In this document: positions 33,772-40,811 of the stretch, one piece after another | Layout: each line of letters opens with the position of its first letter | How positions within the stretch are numbered: position 1 is the stretch's first letter | Source of the DNA: a bacterium | GTDB lineage: Bacteria; Krumholzibacteriota; Krumholzibacteriia; LZORAL124-64-63 | Assembly: GCA_003353795.1 (NCBI GenBank) | Contig: PIVY01000011.1 | Location: forward strand, 1 to 47,932 | Direction: 5' to 3' | DNA: 47,932 bases | Translations under genes and position numbers: made by a program | Notes under the pieces: generated by a model | Seen by the model: only the letters and a program-made list of their open reading frames with translations | Told to the model about the DNA's origin: nothing | Databases searched by the model: none

Positions 33772-35131
33772 CCACCGGCAGCACCAGCACCGCGGACACC
33801 ACGAGCCCGGGGAAGATGGCCTCCACCCCCAGCAGCGGCGCACCCCGTCCCGCCAGCAACCAGACCCCAGACACCAACCCCGCCAGCGCCATGCCCCAGG
33901 CCACGCGCCGCCGTCCGCCAGCGTCGACGGTACCGCGCCCCAGGTGCGCCAGCAACAGAGGCGCCAGCAGGACCGGCGTGCCCACCGATCCCAGGGTCTT
34001 CCACAGTTCGACCACGCTTCCCGACCACAGCGCCAGCGTCACCGCCAGTACGGCCGTGGCCAGCAGCCCCCAGCGCACCGACCGCAAGTTGGCAGGGTCC
34101 TCATCGCCCAGGAGCGCCCCGGCCGGCAGCGCGCGCCGGCGCAGTAGATCGCGTCCCAGGAGCACGGCCGAGAGGAACGCGTAGCTGTCCACCGTGGACA
34201 TGATCGTCGCCAGCAGCCCCACCATGAAGAGACCGTTCCAGAGACCCGGCAGCGTGACGGCCGCCAGCGCCGGGAACGCCGCCACCGGCTCGCTGAGATC
34301 CGGTAGCACCGCGCGGGCATAGAGGCCTGCCGTGGTGGTCAGCAAATCGAACACCACCCAGAATCCGATGGACACCAGGATGCCGTTGCGAGCGGTGCGC
34401 TGGTCCACCGTCGCGTAGCAGCGCTGGTAGAAGGCAGGCTCCACCAGGGTGGCCGCAGCGATGGCATACCACACGGCGACCGCCTGCCAGCCGAGGCCAC
34501 CGTCGGCATCGAGGTGACCGGCCGGCAGCTGGGCGCGCAGCCACCCCAACCCGCCGTACTTGGCCACGCACACCGGCACCAGGATCAGGAAGGCCGCGAA
34601 CATCAGCAGGAACTGCACCTTGTCCGTGGCCACCACCGCGCGCAGGCCGCCGCGGAACACGTAGCTGACCGACAGTGCGGTTCCCAGCACCACACCGACC
34701 CACAACGGCCAGCCCGTGGACATTTGCACCAGCACGCCCAGCATGAGCACGTAGGCCGCCGGCGCGGTCATGACGAAGAGGGTGCCGGCGCCGATGAGCG
34801 CCGCAGGCCGACCCCAGGCGCGCTCGAGCTGGTCGCAAGGGCTGAGCGCCCGGCTGCCGCGAGCGCGGCGAGCGAGGACCAGGGCAAAGACGAGCGCGTA
34901 GAGATAGTAGGGAACCCCGAACACGAGCCAGCTCGAGATGCCGTATGACCAGCCGTACTCCCCAACGCCCAGGATGCCCCCGTACCACGTGCTCACCAGC
35001 GAGGCCACGAAGCCGGGCAGGGTCAGGCGGCGACCGGCCACCAGGAAATCGGCCTCGCCGCTGGCGGGACGGCGGAATAGTCGCAACACGATCCACAGCA
35101 GGAAGAGCGCGTAGACCGCCGCGAGCGCCAT
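33710..35131 (-). CDS. Sodium:solute symporter, probable thiamine or thiamine-precursor importer
   Basis: The product is 473 aa. ATG 35131 sits just 1 nt after the pyrophosphokinase stop, with GGAGG inside the end of that gene. About thirteen hydrophobic helices cover the protein. SSS-family features are present: LVSTWYGGILGVGEYGWSYG near helix 2, GGLRAVVATDKVQFLLMFAA, AFYQRCYATVDQRTARNGI and LLATIMSTVDSYAFLSAVLL. The family imports small organic solutes with sodium. The substrate is inferred from context: the gene is third in an operon with a TPP riboswitch, a TonB receptor and thiamine pyrophosphokinase. SSS members have been proposed before as thiamine-related transporters in TPP regulons. 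The 3' end overlaps tag on the opposite strand by 62 bp. Confidence 0.82.
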   Translation of the reverse strand: MALAAVYALFLLWIVLRLFRRPASGEADFLVAGRRLTLPGFVASLVSTWYGGILGVGEYGWSYGISSWLVFGVPYYLYALVFALVLARRARGSRALSPCDQLERAWGRPAALIGAGTLFVMTAPAAYVLMLGVLVQMSTGWPLWVGVVLGTALSVSYVFRGGLRAVVATDKVQFLLMFAAFLILVPVCVAKYGGLGWLRAQLPAGHLDADGGLGWQAVAVWYAIAAATLVEPAFYQRCYATVDQRTARNGILVSIGFWVVFDLLTTTAGLYARAVLPDLSEPVAAFPALAAVTLPGLWNGLFMVGLLATIMSTVDSYAFLSAVLLGRDLLRRRALPAGALLGDEDPANLRSVRWGLLATAVLAVTLALWSGSVVELWKTLGSVGTPVLLAPLLLAHLGRGTVDAGGRRRVAWGMALAGLVSGVWLLAGRGAPLLGVEAIFPGLVVSAVLVLPVVRRRPVPQPLDSDDSPPRDR

Positions 35132-35132
35132 C

Positions 35133-35852
35133 TCACTCCTCGAAGGAGGCACCGGGGTCGGAGCCCTCGCGGTCCACCAGCACCAGCAGCGGACCGTCGC
35201 CCGCACGGATCAGCAAGGGATCGAAGGTCACGGTATTGCTGATGGCCGCCAAGCCGGCCGGGCCGACGTCGCCCCCGAGCAGCGGAAACTCGGCACCCTC
35301 CACGGTGACGCCGGCGCTCGTACCGATCAGCGGCAGCAGGCTGAAACGGATGCCCGGGTCCAGCGTCCAGCTGACGGTCTCGCCGGCGGCCAGGCGCACA
35401 CCGTCGGCGTACTGGCCGGCCAGGGCGATCCGCAGACGACCGGCGAATCGTTCGAGCAGGCTCGCGTTATACAGGGTGTGATCGAGGCGCCAGCCCACTG
35501 CGCCCACGAGCACGGCCTCTTCGTATCCCTGGTCGAGGGCGTAAAGGAGCGCCTTCTCGCTGTCGGTGGTCTCCTGGTCGTCCACGCGCAGAAAGGTGGG
35601 TCCCCCGCGGCCGCCGAGGACGCGCCCCGCCAGGGAATCGAAATCGCCGATGACCACCTGGGGTACCGCGGGGAGCTGGTCGTAGGGATGGCCGGCGGCG
35701 TCGGTGCAGATGAACAGATCCGCGCCGCCGAGCCAGTACTCGAGCACGCCCGGCGGCGGCGGCGGTCCGTCACAGAGCACGACGGCACGGCGCCCCTTCT
35801 TGGGAAAGATGGGGCAGGCGGCGCCGCCGGTCTCGTGATCGTAGAAGGACAT
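35133..35852 (-). CDS. thiN: Thiamine pyrophosphokinase
   Basis: The product is 239 aa; GAGG lies 7 nt upstream of the ATG. The catalytic domain motifs are visible: VVLCDGPPPPPGVLEYWLGG, LFICTDAAGHPYDQL, PQVVIGDFDSL, VDDQETTDSEKALLYAL and GAVGWRLDHTLYNASLL. The C-terminal beta domain (GIRFSLLPLIG, VTVEGAEFPL, NTVTFDPLLI) matches the thiamine-binding half. The enzyme transfers pyrophosphate from ATP to imported thiamine, giving the active cofactor TPP, which in turn can bind the riboswitch at the head of the operon. The symporter follows immediately. The N-terminal ~15 residues (DHETGGAACPIFPKKG) precede the usual start of the fold. Confidence 0.92.
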   Translation of the reverse strand: MSFYDHETGGAACPIFPKKGRRAVVLCDGPPPPPGVLEYWLGGADLFICTDAAGHPYDQLPAVPQVVIGDFDSLAGRVLGGRGGPTFLRVDDQETTDSEKALLYALDQGYEEAVLVGAVGWRLDHTLYNASLLERFAGRLRIALAGQYADGVRLAAGETVSWTLDPGIRFSLLPLIGTSAGVTVEGAEFPLLGGDVGPAGLAAISNTVTFDPLLIRAGDGPLLVLVDREGSDPGASFEE

Positions 35853-35884
35853 CGTGTGCCTCGGTCGTTCTGCCCGATCGCGAT

Positions 35885-35913
35885 GCGCCGCCGCAGGGTC
35901 GGTGCGGCGGCGC
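35885..35913 (-). other. Intra-operon GC-rich stem-loop
   Basis: GCGCCGCCGC (35885-35894) and GCGGCGGCGC (35904-35913) form a perfect 10-bp stem with a 9-nt loop in the 90-bp gap between the TonB receptor and the pyrophosphokinase. There is no T-run, so it more likely sets 3'-end stability or differential expression than termination. Confidence 0.55.
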
Positions 35914-35942
35914 GATCAGGCGGTTGGTCGGTCGGTGATCAC

Positions 35943-38291
35943 CTAGAAGTCGTAATTCACGCCGACCATGAAGTGTTGCGGGGCGCCGGGTGTGTAGTGG
36001 CGCTGGTAGCCCTCGCCGCCCCACGGGTCAAAGTAACCGAACGTCTCGTACTCTTCATCAAGAAGATTGAAGAGGCGCACGTAGATCTCCATCCCGTCCA
36101 GAGCGGTCAGCCCGGCCCGACCGATGTCGAGGAAGAGCATGAGGTTGACCAGCGTGGAACCGCTGATGGTACGGAATTCCTCGCCCGAGTTGTCGAGGTA
36201 CTGCTTGCCCACGGTGCGCACGTTGAGGTCGAAGGAGAATGCACCGAACCGGCTCGACCAGGTGGCCGACACCATGGAACTCGGGAACAGCGCGATGGGA
36301 TTGCCCGAGTTGTCCTCGATGTAGGGCTCGCCGCCGTCCGGGTCCGGCACGATGTAGACGAATTCGTCGAAGGTGTTGTCACTGAAGCTCAGGCCCATGT
36401 GCAGGTTGTGGTCCCGGTGCGGAAACCAGCGCACGCCGGACTCGATGCCCTTGTGGATGGTGCGCGCCGCGTTGGTGCGGGCGTTGGCGCCGCGGTCGGA
36501 ATCCCAGTAGCCGGTGCTGACGATCTCGTTCTCGAAGTCCATGTAGTAGCCGTTAACCGTGAAGCTGAGCCGGTTGGCGCGAAAGGCCAGACCCAGTTCG
36601 TAGTTGGTGACCTTTTCTTCCTGGATCTCGGCCTCCGACCACTGCACGTACTGCACGTTGCCGTCGCCGTCGAGAACCTCGCGGCTCTGGTTGAACAGCG
36701 GCGTCTGACCAAGGTCGTCAGGACCGGCCCACACGCCCCAGTAGTCGCTGTCGGCCGGTTCGCGTTGCGTGATGCCCACGTGACCGTAGAGGCCCAGGTT
36801 GCCGCCGGCCACGTTCCAGGGCGTCTGCCAGAAGAGGCCGCCCTTGGGATTGAAGAAGTCGTGCTCCACCGAGTAGGCGTTGCGCAGATCGCCGGTGAAG
36901 TTGCCCACTTCTTCCTGGATGAAGTCGTACTGGCGGTGCTGGAACTGCAGGTTGGCCATGAGGGTGAGGCCGCGAACGAACTCCCAGCGCTCGTCGAGGT
37001 AGGCCGACCAGGCGTCCTTGTCGCCGGTGAAGTCGTGGTACTTGACGCCGCCGGGGATGTCGAAGGGCGAGACCATGTTCGCGCCCTCGTCGGGGCCTGC
37101 CATGAGCACGTCGCCCCAGTGCTTGCTGCCGAAGGTGTACCAGTCGCCGCCGACGACCATGCGGCCGCCCCCGTGCTCCCACATGAGCGACGGAACCCAG
37201 CCGGTCTGGTCCTTGCGGACCCACTTGGTGCGCACGAGGTCGGTCTCGGTGTCGGCCTGAAAACCGTCGGGACCGGCGTCGGAGTACGGGAAGTAGTAGT
37301 CGAGACTGAAGTCGGCGGCGCGGCGGTCTTCCTTGTAGTTCTCGTAATAGCCCTCGCCGTGGATGTGATAGAAGCTGTTCTTCAGGAAGAGCTTCTCGGC
37401 CAGGTCCCACTCCCAGTGCAGCTGGTAGTGGGGCTGGCGGAAGTCGTCGATGGCATTCCAGTACTTCTCCGGATTGTAGCGACGGTTGACCGCCAGGTCG
37501 GCCTCGGCGGCGGGATCCCAGGCGTGCTGGGTCCGCTCGTGGCCGGTGAAGAAGTCGGCGCGCACCTGATGGCGGTCGTTGCGCCACTGGCCCGACCAGA
37601 ACACCGCCCACTGATCGCTGCCGGCGCGGTCGCGATAGCCGTTGCTCTCGAGCTGACTCAGACGCAGGCCCGTGGAGAATCCCTGCCCCAGTTCGCCGGT
37701 GGAGTAGCTGATGCGGCGGCGGTTGGTGCCGTAGCTGCCGGCCTCGAGGGTGGCGCGGCCCCCGGAATGGTCTTGGATCATGGTGGCCAGCAGGTTGACG
37801 CTGCCGCCGATGGCCGTCACGCCGCCCACGCCGTTGGTGATGCCGCGCTGCACCTGGATGTCCTGCAGGCTCGACGCCAGGTCGGGCAGGTCGACCCAGT
37901 AGACCTCGTGGCTCTCGGGATCGTTGAGCGGGATGCCGTTGACGAGCACCGCCACGCGCCGCTGATCGAAGCCGCGGATCTTCAGGTAGGTGTAGCCTAT
38001 GCCGTTGCCCGCATCGCTGTAGGAGTACACGCCGGGCACGTCCTGCAGCAGCATGGGGATGTCGCGGGCCGACTGGCTGCGCTGGATCTCCTCACGGGTG
38101 ATGTTGGTATGACTGAGGTGCACTTCCTCGTCGTAGCGGGAAGCGGTGACGACGACCTCGTCGCGCTGGTGGACGGTGGTGTCGGCGGGCGCGGCGGCGG
38201 ACGCCGACTCGGCGGCGCCGGCCACGACGGGCAGGGCAAAAATCAGGACGCTGATTCCCGCCGCCGCCACGATCTGCAGACGTTCGAACAT
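35943..38291 (-). CDS. TonB-dependent outer-membrane receptor, probable thiamine uptake
   Basis: The product is 782 aa; GAGG precedes the ATG by 6 nt. The signal peptide is VAAAGISVLIFALPVVAGAA. A TonB-box-like stretch (DEVVVTASR, about 45-53) leads into the plug domain (about 55-160: IPMLLQDVPGVYSYSD, YTYLKIRGFDQRRVAVLVNG). The remaining ~600 residues alternate beta strands and aromatic-rich loops of a 22-strand barrel and end in PQHFMVGVNYDF with a C-terminal Phe. These receptors take up scarce ligands across the outer membrane using TonB energy. The ligand is inferred to be thiamine or a precursor because a TPP riboswitch lies in the 5' leader and thiamine pyrophosphokinase follows. No TonB/ExbBD genes are in the window. 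Confidence 0.92.
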   Translation of the reverse strand: MFERLQIVAAAGISVLIFALPVVAGAAESASAAAPADTTVHQRDEVVVTASRYDEEVHLSHTNITREEIQRSQSARDIPMLLQDVPGVYSYSDAGNGIGYTYLKIRGFDQRRVAVLVNGIPLNDPESHEVYWVDLPDLASSLQDIQVQRGITNGVGGVTAIGGSVNLLATMIQDHSGGRATLEAGSYGTNRRRISYSTGELGQGFSTGLRLSQLESNGYRDRAGSDQWAVFWSGQWRNDRHQVRADFFTGHERTQHAWDPAAEADLAVNRRYNPEKYWNAIDDFRQPHYQLHWEWDLAEKLFLKNSFYHIHGEGYYENYKEDRRAADFSLDYYFPYSDAGPDGFQADTETDLVRTKWVRKDQTGWVPSLMWEHGGGRMVVGGDWYTFGSKHWGDVLMAGPDEGANMVSPFDIPGGVKYHDFTGDKDAWSAYLDERWEFVRGLTLMANLQFQHRQYDFIQEEVGNFTGDLRNAYSVEHDFFNPKGGLFWQTPWNVAGGNLGLYGHVGITQREPADSDYWGVWAGPDDLGQTPLFNQSREVLDGDGNVQYVQWSEAEIQEEKVTNYELGLAFRANRLSFTVNGYYMDFENEIVSTGYWDSDRGANARTNAARTIHKGIESGVRWFPHRDHNLHMGLSFSDNTFDEFVYIVPDPDGGEPYIEDNSGNPIALFPSSMVSATWSSRFGAFSFDLNVRTVGKQYLDNSGEEFRTISGSTLVNLMLFLDIGRAGLTALDGMEIYVRLFNLLDEEYETFGYFDPWGGEGYQRHYTPGAPQHFMVGVNYDF

Positions 38292-38388
38292 GACGAACCT
38301 CGCTCGTGGGTCGGTATGCGGGAGCCGTGAAAATACCGGCTCCTGGAACAGGGCCGGTGGCGGAAGATGAGAGATCCTGCGGTTTCCG

Positions 38389-38457
38389 TTTTCCTACGCC
38401 GGCATGATCCGGGTCAGGTGCGGAGGGTGTGATCTCAGGCTTTCCAGCCACCCCTAA
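38389..38457 (-). promoter_or_regulatory. TPP (thiamine pyrophosphate) riboswitch
   Basis: Reading the minus strand, the conserved TPP aptamer elements appear in order: GGGGTGGCTG at the 5' stem, CTGAGA (38433-38438), ACACCCTCCGCACCTGA (ending 38414) and GGATCATGCCGGCGTAGG (38393-38410). This is the thi-box consensus. The aptamer ends 97 nt before the TonB receptor start codon. Within that leader GGAGCCG and CGGCTCC can form a 7-bp hairpin without a T-run, so the expression platform may act on translation or through an alternative fold. TPP binding would be expected to switch the operon off. Confidence 0.95.
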
Positions 38458-38572
38458 CGGACCGCGCTACCGTAGTTCCTCGCCCCGGCGGCTGTCAAGT
38501 CGCGGCAGGCTCTTGCGCGCGGGGCCCGCAGCGGTCAACATGAGTGGAACACACCCAGCCAGGGACGGACCC

Positions 38573-38983
38573 ATGCCCACCGAACGCGACGATCTCGGCC
38601 AGCCCCGCCAGCTTCCTCCGGGTACCGTGTCTCTCGACCGCGACGCCCGGTTCTTCGCCACGCGCCGGGCTCTTGCCGACGAGCTCCGCCATCGTCGTCA
38701 CAAGGTCCGGCTGGTCGCCGATGAGTTGCTTCACCCCGACCCTCCGTGCGATCTCGTGGTCCGGCGCGGCAACCTGCGGGTGAGCGAACTGCTCGACGAT
38801 GGTCGCGAGGTCACGCGGGCGGTCCTGCAGGCCGGAGCCATCTGTCGGGTGCGCGTGGACGAGGACCCGGCCCATGGCGACCACCCGGATTCACCGCTAT
38901 ATACCCTCGGACACACCGTGTTGATGGCCCTTGGAGAGGTGGAGATCTGGACTCTCCCGGCAGGCGCCCTCGACGCCGACTGA
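38573..38983 (+). CDS. Stand-alone cyclic-nucleotide-binding-like protein
   Basis: The product is 136 aa from ATG 38573 (AGGGA upstream); an in-frame ATG at 38540 has no Shine-Dalgarno. The sequence resembles the beta-roll of CRP/FNR-type sensor domains: a strand-rich core with CDLVVRRGNLRVSELLDDGR, EVTRAVLQAGAICRVRVDED and HTVLMALGEVEIWTLPAGAL. The order display, G-x-L-R-V-S, D-G-R-E-V-T, L-x-A-G fits the cNMP-binding cupin. There is no helix-turn-helix, kinase or channel attached, and the phosphate-binding cassette is not recognisable, so it may bind another ligand or only a partner protein. The gene lies 26 nt upstream of gpmI and is probably co-transcribed with it. Confidence 0.5.
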   Translation: MPTERDDLGQPRQLPPGTVSLDRDARFFATRRALADELRHRRHKVRLVADELLHPDPPCDLVVRRGNLRVSELLDDGREVTRAVLQAGAICRVRVDEDPAHGDHPDSPLYTLGHTVLMALGEVEIWTLPAGALDAD

Positions 38984-39009
38984 CCATCGCACGCGGGGAG
39001 CCAGCGCCC

Positions 39010-40554
39010 ATGTCCGACCAGACCCGTCCGCGCCTCGTTCTCTGCATCCTCGACGGCGTGGGGCAACGGCTCGATGACGATCCCGCCCGCGGCAACGCCT
39101 TCATGGCCGCCGAGCCGACGTTCTTCAACAGCCTGTTGGAGCGCTACCCACACACGACCCTCGACGCCAGCGGTCTCGCCGTGGGCCTTCCCGAAGGTCA
39201 GATGGGCAACAGCGAGGTAGGGCACCTGACCATCGGCGCCGGCCGGATCATGTACCAGGAACTGGCGCGCATCTCCAGGAGTCTCGCCGATGGCGATTTT
39301 GCCGAGCAGTCGGGCTGGCAGGAGTTCACCCGGGCGGGTCTCGCCGGCACCAGGAAGCTCCACCTCATCGGCCTGGTCTCGCCGGGTGGTGTCCACAGCC
39401 ACACCAACCATCTCTACGGCATCGTGGCCCAGGCGCGAGACGAAGGCTTCACCGATATCTGCATCCACTGCCTGCTCGACGGCCGCGATACCGATCCGCG
39501 CAGCGGCCTCGGCTACGTCCGCGATCTCCAGGCCAATCTGGACGAGATCGGCGCCGGCCGTATCGCCACGGTCATGGGCCGCTACTACGGCATGGATCGC
39601 GACAAGCGCTGGGATCGCAACGAGAAGGCCTGGAATGCCATCGTCGAGACCGATGCCCCCGGCGCCGACGATCCCCTCGTCGCCATCCAGCAGAGCTACG
39701 ACGACGGGGTCACCGACGAATTCATGCTGCCCGTGGTGGTCTCGAACGACCGCATCGAGGACGGCGACAGCGTCTTCTTCTGGAATTTCCGCGCCGACCG
39801 CGCCCGTCAGCTCACCTGGGCTTTCATGGATCCCGGCTTCGAGGGATGGGGGCTGAAACGGCGCCCCAAGGTGAACTACCTCACCATGACCCCTTACGAC
39901 GAGAAGCTCGCCGGCGTGCCTTCGGTGTTCACCCCCGAGCAGCCGCGCAACAGCCTGGCCGAGATCTTCGCCCAGCACGGCGTTCGCAACCTGCGCACGG
40001 CCGAGACCGAGAAGTACGCCCACGTCACCTACTTCCTCAACGGCGGCCGCGAGGAGCCCTGGCCCCACGAGGTGCGCAAACTGGTCCCGTCGCCCAAGGT
40101 GGCCACCTACGACTTGCAGCCCGAGATGTCCGCTCCCGAGGTGGCCGAGGTGGTGGGCCAGGCCTGCCGTTCAGGCGAGTACGACGTGGTGGTGGTGAAC
40201 TTCGCCAACGGCGACATGGTGGGTCACACCGGCGTATTCGAGGCCGCGGTCAAGGCCGTCAAGACGGTCGACCGCCTGCTCTCGGAGATCATGCCCCCCA
40301 GCCTCGACGCGGGCACGGTCTGGCTGGTGACGGCCGACCACGGCAATTGCGACGAGATGCTCGACGAGAACGGCAAGGTGCTCACCCAGCACAGCCTCAG
40401 CCGGGTGCCGTTCGTGGTGGCCGGCAAGGAGTACGATGGCCGCCTCGACGCCATCGCCAACGAGGACTGGGGTTTGGCGGATATCGCCCCTACCGTGCTG
40501 GGTCTGCTGGGCCTTCCAAAACCCCAGCAGATGACCGGACAATCCATCATCTAA
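39010..40554 (+). CDS. gpmI: 2,3-bisphosphoglycerate-independent phosphoglycerate mutase
   Basis: The product is 514 aa, the standard length for the enzyme. GGGGAG lies about 9 nt before ATG 39010. Motifs of the alkaline-phosphatase-superfamily mutase are clear: VLCILDGVGQR (first metal Asp), catalytic Ser68 in GQMGNSEVGHLTIGAGRI, HIHCLLDGRDTDPRSG-like segment (ICIHCLLDGRDTDPRSG), RYYGMDRDKRWDR, VVVVNFANGDMVGHTGVFEA and VTADHGNCDEM. The enzyme interconverts 3- and 2-phosphoglycerate in glycolysis and gluconeogenesis using two manganese ions and no bisphosphoglycerate cofactor. It is cytoplasmic. The preceding small cNMP-binding-like gene may be its co-regulated neighbour; there is no sequence evidence that the two products interact. 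Confidence 0.96.
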   Translation: MSDQTRPRLVLCILDGVGQRLDDDPARGNAFMAAEPTFFNSLLERYPHTTLDASGLAVGLPEGQMGNSEVGHLTIGAGRIMYQELARISRSLADGDFAEQSGWQEFTRAGLAGTRKLHLIGLVSPGGVHSHTNHLYGIVAQARDEGFTDICIHCLLDGRDTDPRSGLGYVRDLQANLDEIGAGRIATVMGRYYGMDRDKRWDRNEKAWNAIVETDAPGADDPLVAIQQSYDDGVTDEFMLPVVVSNDRIEDGDSVFFWNFRADRARQLTWAFMDPGFEGWGLKRRPKVNYLTMTPYDEKLAGVPSVFTPEQPRNSLAEIFAQHGVRNLRTAETEKYAHVTYFLNGGREEPWPHEVRKLVPSPKVATYDLQPEMSAPEVAEVVGQACRSGEYDVVVVNFANGDMVGHTGVFEAAVKAVKTVDRLLSEIMPPSLDAGTVWLVTADHGNCDEMLDENGKVLTQHSLSRVPFVVAGKEYDGRLDAIANEDWGLADIAPTVLGLLGLPKPQQMTGQSII

Positions 40555-40570
40555 AACGGATTTCGCTTGC

Positions 40571-40588
40571 GAATTCTCAAGAATTTTT
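40571..40588 (+). terminator. Weak AT-rich terminator-like hairpin after gpmI
   Basis: GAATTC (40571-40576) can pair with GAATTT (40581-40586) around a TCAA loop, followed by more T residues. The stem is short and AT-rich, so this is tentative. Confidence 0.3.
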
Positions 40589-40600
40589 AACGCCGGGAAC

Positions 40601-40630
40601 TTGGATCCCTGGGTTTCCTTGTGCTATAAT
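40601..40630 (+). promoter_or_regulatory. Sigma-70-like promoter with perfect -10 box
   Basis: TTGGAT (40601-40606), an 18-nt spacer and TATAAT (40625-40630), also preceded by a TG dinucleotide two bases farther upstream than an extended -10 would need. It implies a 5' leader of about 175 nt before the secreted-protein gene. It is the best promoter match seen in the window. Confidence 0.7.
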
Positions 40631-40811
40631 GCGGCACCAAGAACTCTGTCCTCGGTACGCGGAATCCCAGGAAACGTCTGTCTTCCGGTGATGGCGCACC
40701 CCGGAGAGGGCCGGAGGTCGATCTGCACTCGTCTCGCGCAGTTCGGCCGAGGTCGCCATGCATATTGTCTCGAACGTGGCATCCTGCCTCGAACCTGAAG
40801 GAGTCCTCAGG

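Noticed and set aside
35478-38330. A 950-codon plus-strand open frame opposite the TonB receptor
   Set aside because: Val/Ala/His-rich antisense translation with no fold signature; the minus strand encodes an intact receptor with plug, barrel and riboswitch.
38731-40068. A 445-codon minus-strand open frame across gpmI
   Set aside because: Antisense shadow of a strongly conserved enzyme with the catalytic Ser and metal motifs on the plus strand.
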